Below, piece after piece: positions 33,231-40,694 of a DNA stretch of 64,000 bases. The DNA comes from Phycisphaerae bacterium. GTDB lineage: Bacteria; Planctomycetota; Phycisphaerae; Phycisphaerales; UBA1924. The stretch is taken from NCBI GenBank assembly GCA_030429705.1, contig JAUIES010000003.1:1-64000 (forward strand), read 5' to 3'. The translations under genes and the position numbers were made by a program. The notes below the pieces were generated by a model. It saw nothing but the letters and a program-made list of their open reading frames with translations. It ran no database searches and was not told the origin of the DNA. Numbering within the stretch: position 1 is the first letter of the stretch; each line of letters starts with the position of its first letter.

Positions 33231-34409
33231 TTATGCCGTGTCGAGACCGAGCCGTTCGAGCGGGACGGTGCCTTCGACATGGACAGATTGCGTGTCCATC
33301 TGGCGCAGGTGTTTGATCGCGGCTCGGAAGTCATCGGGCGGCGGAGCGGCAAACGAAAGCGGCTGGTGTGAGATCGGGTGCTCGAAGGCGAGGAGCCCGG
33401 CGTGAAGCGCCTGGCGTGTGATGATCGGTGCTTCGTTCGAATCGAAGAGTGATTGGCCGCCATACATGTCGTCACCGACAATCGGCCAGCCGGCATGGGC
33501 GAGATGCACGCGGATCTGGTGCGTCCGCCCGGTTTTGAGTTCGAGTTCGACGAGGGTGAACGCTTGGAGCCCGACGGGGCGGTCATGGTCGCGGTAACGC
33601 TCTCGGACGCGGCAGATCGTGACGCTTGGTTTGCCGAGATCATCGTGTCGGACGACTTGTCTTTCGCGGTAGCCTTTGGTGCGGCTGGGGTGGGGGCCGA
33701 TTGGCTGGTTGATGACCTGGGCATCGGGTTCGACAGCGCCTTGCACGAGTGCCAGGTATCGTTTGTCGGCGGTGCGGTCTTGAAACTGGGCGGCGATCTT
33801 CCAGTGAGCCATTTCGTTCTTGGCGAAGACGATGCAGCCTGTGGTGTGGCGATCGAGCCGGTGGACGACACCGGGGCGGGCGAATTCATTGCCGACGCGT
33901 GACAGGCCGCCGCCGGTGACATGTTTGAAATGCCACGCGAGGGCGTGCACCATGGTGCCGCTGTTTTCAGCACGGGCCGGGTGGACGATGATGTCAGCCT
34001 GCTTGTTGAGGACGATGAGGTGGTCGTCCTCGAAGAGGACATCGATGGGTATATCTTCGGGTTCGATCTCGCTCGTGGGTGGGGGCGGGATGACGACATC
34101 GACGATGTCACCAAGGCGGAGTTTGGTCGATGCTTTGGCGGGTTTGCCGTTGACCATGGCACCGCCGCCCGCGATGAGGTCGGCAAGTTTCGATCGGCTC
34201 ATGAAGGGGATGCGGGTCGTGAGATAGCGGTCGAGCCTGCTGCCGAGGTCGCGTTGCAGCGTGAACTGCACCTTGCCGCCTTGCTGGGCAATCGCGTCAT
34301 CGTCGGCGTCGAGAACGGCATCGTCATAGGAGGCGCGGATGGCCTGCGGATTGACCTTGCCCCCCGGGCCGATGAGGGGTGGACGGTTGCTTGGTTGATC
34401 GTCAGCCAT
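33231..34409 (-). CDS. RluA-family 23S rRNA/tRNA pseudouridine synthase
   Basis: 392 residues. N-terminal S4 RNA-binding domain (about 55-110, SRLDRYLTTRIPFMSRSKLA with the MVNGKPAKAST strand), then the pseudouridine synthase core: catalytic Asp in ARPGVVHRLDRHTTGCIVFA, RTHQIRVHLAHAGWPIVGDD and the C-terminal GLLAFEHPISHQPLSFAAP. RluA enzymes isomerise uridine in 23S rRNA or tRNA. The first 50 residues form a Gln/Asp-rich leader unlike the family. It lies 8 bases after the stop of the membrane protein gene at 34418, so they are likely co-transcribed. Confidence 0.92.
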   Translation of the reverse strand: MADDQPSNRPPLIGPGGKVNPQAIRASYDDAVLDADDDAIAQQGGKVQFTLQRDLGSRLDRYLTTRIPFMSRSKLADLIAGGGAMVNGKPAKASTKLRLGDIVDVVIPPPPTSEIEPEDIPIDVLFEDDHLIVLNKQADIIVHPARAENSGTMVHALAWHFKHVTGGGLSRVGNEFARPGVVHRLDRHTTGCIVFAKNEMAHWKIAAQFQDRTADKRYLALVQGAVEPDAQVINQPIGPHPSRTKGYRERQVVRHDDLGKPSVTICRVRERYRDHDRPVGLQAFTLVELELKTGRTHQIRVHLAHAGWPIVGDDMYGGQSLFDSNEAPIITRQALHAGLLAFEHPISHQPLSFAAPPPDDFRAAIKHLRQMDTQSVHVEGTVPLERLGLDTA

Positions 34410-34417
34410 GACGCGGC

Positions 34418-35329
34418 TCAGCCGTCGTCGTTGTCGGTGCTGCTGCCGTCATCGTTCGTGCCGTCGTCCGTGTTGCCGTCGTCCGTGCTGTCATCGTCAG
34501 CGGGGTCATCGAACAGTGGCGGGTTGTCGAGCGTGGGCGCTTCAAAAGTCGGGGTTTCGGGCGCTGGCAGACCGGTTGAGGGGATCTCGGGTTCGGGCAG
34601 GGGTTCTGGCTCGGGCAGAGGGGGGAGTGTGCTGGCATCAAACAAGGTCGGGGCATCGGCGTTATCGAGCGTGGTTGCCCGCGCCTCTGCTGCCAGGGCA
34701 AGCACGGTAAAGCCGCCTTTTTCAGCGTACTTCTTTGCATCCGCGAGATGAGTCTTGGCTTTGTCGAGGTCGCCGTTGCATTCGGCGACAGCCGCCAGAC
34801 CGAATGCGCCTTCAGCGGTCAGTTGAGCTTTGCCCGCGTCGCCCTTGGTGGCATCGACGACTTCTGCATAGAGGCGACCGGCCTTGTCGAGGTATGACTG
34901 GCGGCGGTCAGGGGTCAGGGCATCGCCCTCGGCGAGTCCGGTCTGTCCTTCTTCCTGTGCTGCGATGGCGTCGAACTCGGCACCCGGTTCGAGGCCGCGC
35001 TGGACCGCGAGCAAGTAGACATCGGCGAGATCGAGTTTGGCCAGGTTCCCGACCGAGCGTACGCCGGCGTATTCCTCAGCAACCAGCGCAAGGCTATCGG
35101 GATTCGGGTTGGCGCCACTCATGGCCGAGGTGTACGCGGTCATGGCTTTATTGACCTTGGCGATCTTCATCGCCTGAAATTGGTTCCAGCCCCAGTAGGA
35201 GACCGCGATCGCAGCCAGCACGACCAGCGCGGGCGTGGACCACTTGGAGAGGAAGTCGATGAAATCCTGGTTGATGCGAGACTCTTCGCGTCCCGCTCCC
35301 TGACTCATTTCGTTGATGCGTTCGTCCAT
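34418..35329 (-). CDS. Membrane-anchored TPR-like protein with acidic tail
   Basis: 303 residues from the ATG at 35329, preceded by GGAG. A single membrane helix at about 33-53 (VVLAAIAVSYWGWNQFQ) follows a basic cytoplasmic start. The extracytoplasmic region has TPR-type helix pairs (LAKLDLADVYLLAVQRGLEP, KAQLTAEGAFGLAAVAECNG, LDKAKTHLADAKKYAEKG) and resembles YfgM. A Pro-rich segment (PPLPEPEPLPEPEIP) and a long Asp/Thr-rich tail (DDPADDDSTDDGNTDDG) follow. Probably a periplasmic adaptor; no enzymatic domain. Confidence 0.75.
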   Translation of the reverse strand: MDERINEMSQGAGREESRINQDFIDFLSKWSTPALVVLAAIAVSYWGWNQFQAMKIAKVNKAMTAYTSAMSGANPNPDSLALVAEEYAGVRSVGNLAKLDLADVYLLAVQRGLEPGAEFDAIAAQEEGQTGLAEGDALTPDRRQSYLDKAGRLYAEVVDATKGDAGKAQLTAEGAFGLAAVAECNGDLDKAKTHLADAKKYAEKGGFTVLALAAEARATTLDNADAPTLFDASTLPPLPEPEPLPEPEIPSTGLPAPETPTFEAPTLDNPPLFDDPADDDSTDDGNTDDGTNDDGSSTDNDDG

Positions 35330-35523
35330 GGGGTCTCCGGCGGGCTCTGGCAGCCCGGAAATTCGCCAAGTGCTGGCTGAGGGGAAGTGTAGGGGGCCTC
35401 TGGCTGGCATTCTGCCGGGCAGTCAGGAGGTCTGGTGGTCGGCTCGATGGAATACATTCGACCAAGAAAGGTCGGTTTTTGGGCTCATTCCCCGTTCTTG
35501 CACGAGACAAAGTCGTTGCGACT

Positions 35524-35931
35524 TCAAGACGCGGATTCGGCCGAGCCGCGCAGGGCGGTCACCTCGATTTCGATCTTCATTCTTGGGTCGGCGAGGTTTG
35601 CTTCGATCATGGTGGCCGCGGGGCGGATGGTGCCGAGGTACCTTTGAAGGACCGGCCAGCACTCTTGGAAGGTGGAAGCCTCGGGCAGGATGTACTGCAC
35701 GCGGACGACCTCTGCGAGTGAGGACTCTGCTTGGGCAAGGGCAGCTGCGATATTGCGGAAGCACTGCTCGGTCTGGGCGATCAAGTCGTCTGCAATCGTC
35801 ATGTTTGTGTAATCGAACCCGGTCGTGCCCGAGACCATGACCCAGTCGCCAGCAACGACCGCGCGGGAATAGCCGACCTGTGCTTCAAATGAAGAGCCTG
35901 AGGAAATGAGTTTGCGGGTGTATTTGGGCAT
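35524..35931 (-). CDS. ridA: RidA (YjgF/YER057c/UK114) family protein
   Basis: 135 residues from the ATG at 35931 (MPKYTRKLISSGSSFEAQVG). The RidA fold is clear: the N-terminal YSRAVVAGDWVMVSGTTGFD with the conserved Gly, EQCFRNIAAALAQAESSLAE, and the catalytic Arg in EVVRVQYILPEASTFQECWP, with the NLADPRMKIEIEVTALRGS strand at the end. The family deaminates reactive 2-aminoacrylate-type enamines. The 44-residue open extension upstream has no homologous sequence. Function is general amino acid metabolite protection. Confidence 0.9.
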   Translation of the reverse strand: MPKYTRKLISSGSSFEAQVGYSRAVVAGDWVMVSGTTGFDYTNMTIADDLIAQTEQCFRNIAAALAQAESSLAEVVRVQYILPEASTFQECWPVLQRYLGTIRPAATMIEANLADPRMKIEIEVTALRGSAESAS

Positions 35932-36083
35932 GACGATGCAGGTTGATTGGGGGGGCACCAATGTTCGATGAATCACAATGACTGCTGCCCTATGTCTCCG
36001 AGGTCTATCTTCGGACCTCAATGCCTCGGACTCGGGCTGATGCCATCCGGCGTTGAACGCCATCCATTTAAATCAGCACTTCT

Positions 36084-37382
36084 TCAGTTGAACCAGAACG
36101 AGAATCGGAACATGCGGCCATCAAAGACGCGGACGAGTTGGGCCCAGGTGCCCGGCTCGGTGAACTCGCCTTCGCGCAGGTAGGGGGCTGCGGCGGAGCC
36201 CTGGATCCAATAGAGCAGGTCGAAGGTTTGCGGCTCGTTGAAGACTTTGGGCAGGTCGATGCCTTTGCTGCCATCGCCGCGCCAGAAGCGCAGGACTTTG
36301 CGGCCCGCGAGCAGGTCGTCGGCCTCGTCGAGGAACATCAGCCATGCGTCGTGCATGTCGCGGTCAACGGTGACATCGGCGAAGGCTGCGACCTGGTTGG
36401 GGTTGGGTATCCACTCGCGGTCGTTGTCGGTTTCATTGTCGTAGTGGTGCCACATGGCGTGCCCGTGCTTGACTGCAGCCTGGAAGTGTGCGAGGGCTGA
36501 CTTCATGCGTTCGGGCTCAGCAACCGGCAAACGCATGTTGCCGAAGAACACGAGGACATCGGTGATGTCGAAGGGTGCGGGTGTGCGCATCATGCCGCCG
36601 GTGAAGATCTCGAAGGCGTAGGTCGAGCCGGGCAGGTAATCGTACTTGATCTTGGCCTTGGGGAAGAAGATGTGGCCGGTGTGATCCCAGAGTTCCCCCC
36701 CGTCGTGGGCGAGCGCCCATTCGCCCGCACCCATGAGGACATGGCAATACCCGCGAAGCCAATCGGCATCGCCACGGTCGAAGGCGACGGTGAGGTCTTC
36801 TGGCAGCATCGAGGTTTGCACCCAGCGCTCGGCGGCTTCATCATAAAAACGCATGCGCGGCATGAAGGCAAAAAGTGATCGCAGACTCTCGGCAGAGGTT
36901 GTCTTGCCATCGGCATTGATGTCGAATCGGATCTCGGGGAGGACGATGGCGCACTTGAAGTCGCTGTCGATGTTGGCGAGCGTCTTCTCGGCGATGTCGA
37001 GTTTGTCGACGAAGCCCTGGAACGCGGCTCGTACATCGGCGGCGGTGGCTTCGGTTGGATTATCGTTGGCGAACCAGTTGAGGAAGGCCGCCCGCTCGCC
37101 GGTCATGGCGGCGACGGTCCGCATCGGGCCGAGGAAACCGAGCCGATGGGCTTCCTGAGTGACCGCTTCACCGGCGAGGAGAAAATCAACGGCTCCCATG
37201 GCGAACATGACACCGTCGTCGTTGCCGGCGTGGCGTTCGAGTTCGTTGCGGACCTGCGTCAGCGTGCCCCCGTCGGCGAGTTGCCCGAATGCGGCATCGA
37301 TGATGTCTTGAGGAGCGCTCGTTGTGGCATGTGCGATACTGGTTGCAACGGCCAGCGAAAGCAGCGTGTTTCTGATTGACAT
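36084..37382 (-). CDS. Secreted hypothetical protein, unknown domain
   Basis: 432 residues from the ATG at 37382 (MSIRNTLLSLAVATSIAHA), with an AGGAAAGG-type SD in front and a probable signal peptide cleaved after THA or AHATTSA. The mature protein is mostly helical with a segment DINADGKTTSAES resembling a calcium-binding EF-hand loop, and a hydrophobic-aromatic region with FDWLRGYCHVLMGAG-type sequence and YDYLPGSTYAFEIFTGGM. A long Asp-rich repeat region is absent. I do not recognise a named family. Divergent from the SAM-riboswitch-controlled methionine operon. Confidence 0.75.
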   Translation of the reverse strand: MSIRNTLLSLAVATSIAHATTSAPQDIIDAAFGQLADGGTLTQVRNELERHAGNDDGVMFAMGAVDFLLAGEAVTQEAHRLGFLGPMRTVAAMTGERAAFLNWFANDNPTEATAADVRAAFQGFVDKLDIAEKTLANIDSDFKCAIVLPEIRFDINADGKTTSAESLRSLFAFMPRMRFYDEAAERWVQTSMLPEDLTVAFDRGDADWLRGYCHVLMGAGEWALAHDGGELWDHTGHIFFPKAKIKYDYLPGSTYAFEIFTGGMMRTPAPFDITDVLVFFGNMRLPVAEPERMKSALAHFQAAVKHGHAMWHHYDNETDNDREWIPNPNQVAAFADVTVDRDMHDAWLMFLDEADDLLAGRKVLRFWRGDGSKGIDLPKVFNEPQTFDLLYWIQGSAAAPYLREGEFTEPGTWAQLVRVFDGRMFRFSFWFN

Positions 37383-37487
37383 GGTGGTTCCTTTCCTCAT
37401 GATGCTCGTGGTTGTTCGAGTCATTCCGGATTGCGTCATAGATATTGTAGGGAAGACGCACGGTGCCGAAAAATCTGATGATTGGGA

Positions 37488-37515
37488 TTGACTCTTGCGA
37501 GCCGGGTTGTATGCT
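37488..37515 (+). promoter_or_regulatory. Putative sigma-70 promoter of the methionine-branch operon
   Basis: TTGACT (37488-37493), a 16-base spacer and TATGCT (37510-37515) form a good primary-sigma promoter immediately upstream of the riboswitch. The -10 is only two bases from the assigned P1 stem, so either the stem is shorter than drawn or transcription starts within it. The spacing supports a leader RNA but the exact start is unverified. Confidence 0.6.
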
Positions 37516-37517
37516 GA

Positions 37518-37602
37518 GGCTGCATCAAGAGTCCCGGGGTGTCTCCAAAGGCCTCGGGCGGCAACCGAGCTGGTTTTTCCAGCCACGGTGCCGAGACCAG
37601 CC
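37518..37602 (+). ncRNA. SAM-clan riboswitch (SAM-I/IV-like), aptamer core
   Basis: The leader contains the core of the SAM-I/SAM-IV clan: ATCAAGAG at 37524-37531, CGGCAACC at 37559-37566 and CACGGTGCC at 37584-37592. Foldable stems are P1 GGCTG/CAGCC (37518-37522 with 37598-37602), P2 CCCGGGG/CCTCGGG (37533-37539 with 37552-37558, one G-U) and P3 GCTGG/CCAGC (37569-37573 with 37579-37583). The P2 loop GTCTC (37541-37545) is exactly complementary to GAGAC (37593-37597), giving the clan's pseudoknot. There is no separate P4, which favours SAM-IV or the SAM-I/IV variant. Further stems at about 37623-37648 and 37658-37675 may be the expression platform. The location before methionine-branch genes agrees. 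Confidence 0.8.
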
Positions 37603-37657
37603 CCGGCGTGGGGAACGATGTGGACGAAATCGCTTCGGCGGGGTTCGTCAAAATGAG

Positions 37658-37675
37658 CGTGACGGTGTCGTCACG
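37658..37675 (+). other. Hairpin between riboswitch and start
   Basis: Perfect 7-bp inverted repeat CGTGACG/CGTCACG (37658-37664 and 37669-37675) with a 4-base loop. It lies between the aptamer and the sequestering hairpin, and no T-run follows, so it is not an intrinsic terminator. Confidence 0.55.
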
Positions 37676-37701
37676 ATCCACGCCAACACTGGATGCTCTC
37701 G

Positions 37702-37725
37702 ATGCTGAGAAGGAGTTCTCAGCAT
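37702..37725 (+). promoter_or_regulatory. Ribosome-binding-site sequestering hairpin with SD in the loop
   Basis: ATGCTGAGAA (37702-37711), GGAG (37712-37715) and TTCTCAGCAT (37716-37725) form a perfect 10-bp stem with the Shine-Dalgarno GGAG as its loop and the first two bases of the ATG start (37724-37726) in the stem. Closing this hairpin would hide the start codon. Its position after the riboswitch suggests translational control; how the aptamer state changes this fold is not visible. Confidence 0.75.
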
Positions 37726-39004
37726 GGGACATGTCATTGCATCAACTGCGTCATCGTTGGATTCAATTTGTCTTGGGCGCGGCGGAAACGGCTCGGGTGC
37801 GTCCCGAGGCGACGGGCAGCCGCTCGTCGGGGCGATTGTTCAATCAACCACCTTTTGCCGATCGGGTGTCGGATCGAACCCCGAGCACCAGTATTCGCGG
37901 GTCTCGAATCCGACCGTGACCGAACTGGAAACGGTGCTCGGGAATCTGGAGCGGGCTTTGCCTGCGGCGTGCTTCGCGACCGGGTTGGCAGCGGAAACGG
38001 CTTTGTTTCTCGCGGTCCTCAAGCAGGGTGACCATGTCGTGTGCGGGGCGTCGGTCTATGGCGGAACGACGCGGCTTTTGCAGCAGTTGCTATCCGGGCT
38101 CGGGGTCGAAACGACCTTCGTTGATGCGACGAACGCAAGCGAGATCGAGGCGGCGGTGCAGGCGAATACGAAGTTGATTTTCGTTGAAACGCCGGCGAAT
38201 CCGACGCTGGGGATCACCGATATCGAAGCGTGCGCGAAGATCGCAAAAACAGCGGGCGTGTTGCTGGCGGTGGACAACACATTCCTGACGCCGGTGCTGC
38301 AGCAGCCACTCGACCTTGGGGCGGATATCTCGGTCTATTCGACGACGAAGTTCATCGATGGGCACTCGATCGCGCTCGGCGGGGCGATCGTCTCGCGTGA
38401 TGCCGAACTGCTGGAACGAGTTCGGTGGATTCGCAAGTGTACCGGTGCGATTCAGTCGCCGTTATCTGCGTGGCTGACGACGAACGGGGTCAAAACGCTG
38501 CCGCTGCGAGTGCGGGCGCAATCGAAGCGTGCTGAGACAGTTGCGCGTTGGCTGAGCGAACAACCGGAGATTCGCAGCGTGTTTCATCCGTCGCAAGCGA
38601 CCGGCGACGCAAAGGCGATTGCCGATCGCCAGCATGTGGGCGGTCATGGGGCCGTGGTATCGTTTGAAATCGAGGGGGGATATGCGGCTGGGTGCCGGTT
38701 TGTTGAGCACTTGCAACTATGCACGCTGGTCGAACATGTGGGCTCGGTCGAAACGCTGATCACGCACCCGGCATCGATGACGCACGCGGATGTGCCAAGA
38801 GACCAGCGCGAGGCGGTCGGTGTGTCCGATAGCTTGCTTCGCCTGTCGGTCGGGCTGGAAGATGTGGATGAGATCATCGGTGATCTGCGACGCGGTCTGG
38901 ATGCGGTTGTTGACGCTGCCGGGACAGATGAGGGGTGTGGATGCACCTCGAACGAAGCCTCATTGTGCACTGAGACACGGCACTGCGAGGTGGCAAGTGT
39001 CTGA
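37724..39004 (+). CDS. Trans-sulfuration enzyme, cystathionine gamma-synthase/O-acylhomoserine sulfhydrylase type
   Basis: 426 residues, PLP-dependent aspartate-aminotransferase fold I of the Cys/Met metabolism family. Signatures: QYSRVSNPTVTELETVLGNL (the Tyr-Ser-Arg site), FATGLAAETALFLAVL, VYGGTTRLLQQLLSGLGVET, FVETPANPTLGITDIEACAK, AVDNTFLTPVLQQPLDLGAD and the PLP-Lys motif YSTTKFIDGHSIALGG. Whether it forms cystathionine (MetB) or uses sulfide directly (MetZ) is not decided by these motifs. It converts an acylhomoserine to homocysteine or its precursor. The start has the SD inside a hairpin loop, and a SAM-type riboswitch precedes it; the C-terminus overlaps the next start by 8 bases. 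Confidence 0.9.
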   Translation: MGHVIASTASSLDSICLGRGGNGSGASRGDGQPLVGAIVQSTTFCRSGVGSNPEHQYSRVSNPTVTELETVLGNLERALPAACFATGLAAETALFLAVLKQGDHVVCGASVYGGTTRLLQQLLSGLGVETTFVDATNASEIEAAVQANTKLIFVETPANPTLGITDIEACAKIAKTAGVLLAVDNTFLTPVLQQPLDLGADISVYSTTKFIDGHSIALGGAIVSRDAELLERVRWIRKCTGAIQSPLSAWLTTNGVKTLPLRVRAQSKRAETVARWLSEQPEIRSVFHPSQATGDAKAIADRQHVGGHGAVVSFEIEGGYAAGCRFVEHLQLCTLVEHVGSVETLITHPASMTHADVPRDQREAVGVSDSLLRLSVGLEDVDEIIGDLRRGLDAVVDAAGTDEGCGCTSNEASLCTETRHCEVASV

Positions 39005-40694
39005 TCGGCCCTTGATTGTTTTAAAGTTTGGCGGGTCGGTGTTGCTCGACGAGCAGACGCTGCGCATCGCGGTGCATGAGATCTACCGATGGCGGCGTGA
39101 GGGGTGGCGGGTACTCGCGGTGGTATCTGCACTTGCCGGGCGGACTGAATCGCTCGTCGCACGATGTGCTGCGGTTTCGCCGAGTGCTTCGCAAGCGTCG
39201 CAAGCCGGTGTGATCGGGCTTGGTGAATATGAATCGGCTGGGTTGCTGGGGGTGCACCTAGACCGCGTAGGTGTACCGGCGACCGTGCTGACGCCGTGTG
39301 CGATCGGCTTATTCGCGGCGGGTGACGCACTTGATGCGGACCTTGTCAGCGTGCATGATGCGGTTGTCCATGCAGCGCTAGAAGCGTGCGGTGTTGTCGT
39401 GGTGCCCGGTTTCGTGGCCAGGGCGGAGGGGGGCGAACTGGTCACGCTCGGCCGCGGCGGGTCTGATCTGACGGCGGTGTTCCTTGCTCACCAACTTGGG
39501 GCTCAGAAGTGTCGGCTGATCAAGGATGTGGACGGGTTGTATGAACGCGATCCGGCTGTTCATGGGCCGAAGCCGGGTCGGTATGGATATGCGTCATATG
39601 ACGATGCCCTCGCAACTGACGGCTCGATTCTACAGCACAAGGCGATCGATTTTGCTCGATCGCATGGGCAGGAGATCGAACTGGGCCGATTCAATGGCAC
39701 GAGGCCGACGCGCATCGGGCCTGGCCAATCGGTGCATGACAATCGGGCCGACACGGTCGAGAGACTCGATGTCGCGCTGTGCGGATTGGGCACGGTGGGG
39801 GGAGGTGTGCTTGACCTGGTGTCTCAACTGCCGGACCAGTTTTGCGTGGTTGGAGCAGCCTGCGCGAGTCCTGAGAAACATGTGGCGTTGGAACCGCTCG
39901 CTGGTCGAATCACGGCTGATGCGGTCAGTCTGGCATCGTGCGGGGCCGATGTCGTCGTCGAGGTCATCGGCGGTGTGGATGTTGCCTGGGCGGTGACAGA
40001 GGCCGCGATTGATGCCGGGTGCTCGGTTGTCAGCGCGAACAAGGCGCTGCTCGCAGCACGCGGTGACGAGATCGCCACTCGTTGTGAATGCGGCCGATTC
40101 CTGGCGAGTGCGAGCGTCGGGGGGGTCACGCCGGTGCTCGAAGCGATTCAGGGCCGTGAGGTCGTCTCGATTCGCGGCGTACTCAATGGCACGGGCAACT
40201 TTGTGCTCGGCGCGTTGCAGAAAGGTCCGAGATTGCATGAAGCGGTCGCTGAATCCCAACGGCTCGGGTTTGCCGAGGCCGATCCGTCGCGCGATCTTGA
40301 CGGGAGGGACAGCCTCGACAAGTTGCTGGTGATTGCACAGACGCTTGGTTGGTTGATTGATCACAAGCACATCGAGCGGCAGTCGATTACTGAACAGGCG
40401 TATGCCGATGTCATCGGCCGAAGTGATGGCAACGCCGTGGTTCGGCATGTCGCGATGCTCACACCTCGCGCTGCTTGTGTTCGGCTTGAGGCTGTCACCA
40501 GCGATGATCCACTCGCATCATTGACGAACGAGTGGAATGCTGCGGTCATTTCGTTTGCTGATGGTTCTGAGACGATTGTGCGAGGCAAGGGTGCCGGACG
40601 ATGGCCGACGGCCGAGTCTGTTCTGGCAGACTTGCTTGCGTTGAGCCGTACGCGGTGTGGCGCGCCCGATCGACAGGAGGTCGTCCATGCCTGA
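38997..40694 (+). CDS. Aspartokinase-homoserine dehydrogenase fusion lacking ACT domains
   Basis: GTG at 38997 gives 565 residues; the open frame before it overlaps the upstream gene. Residues 1-243 form the aspartokinase: LIVLKFGGSVLLDEQTLRIA, GRGGSDLTAVFLAHQLGAQK, then KDVDGLYERDPAVHGPKPGR. After a linker of about ten residues the homoserine dehydrogenase begins at about 256 (DVALCGLGTVGGGVLDLVSQ), continuing with VVSANKALLAARGDEIA and VLNGTGNFVLGALQKGPRLH. Enzymes of the ThrA type usually have two ACT regulatory domains between these parts; here there is no room. Operon overlaps by 8 bases on both sides. Probably unable to be inhibited by threonine or lysine through ACT domains. Confidence 0.9.
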   Translation: MSDRPLIVLKFGGSVLLDEQTLRIAVHEIYRWRREGWRVLAVVSALAGRTESLVARCAAVSPSASQASQAGVIGLGEYESAGLLGVHLDRVGVPATVLTPCAIGLFAAGDALDADLVSVHDAVVHAALEACGVVVVPGFVARAEGGELVTLGRGGSDLTAVFLAHQLGAQKCRLIKDVDGLYERDPAVHGPKPGRYGYASYDDALATDGSILQHKAIDFARSHGQEIELGRFNGTRPTRIGPGQSVHDNRADTVERLDVALCGLGTVGGGVLDLVSQLPDQFCVVGAACASPEKHVALEPLAGRITADAVSLASCGADVVVEVIGGVDVAWAVTEAAIDAGCSVVSANKALLAARGDEIATRCECGRFLASASVGGVTPVLEAIQGREVVSIRGVLNGTGNFVLGALQKGPRLHEAVAESQRLGFAEADPSRDLDGRDSLDKLLVIAQTLGWLIDHKHIERQSITEQAYADVIGRSDGNAVVRHVAMLTPRAACVRLEAVTSDDPLASLTNEWNAAVISFADGSETIVRGKGAGRWPTAESVLADLLALSRTRCGAPDRQEVVHA

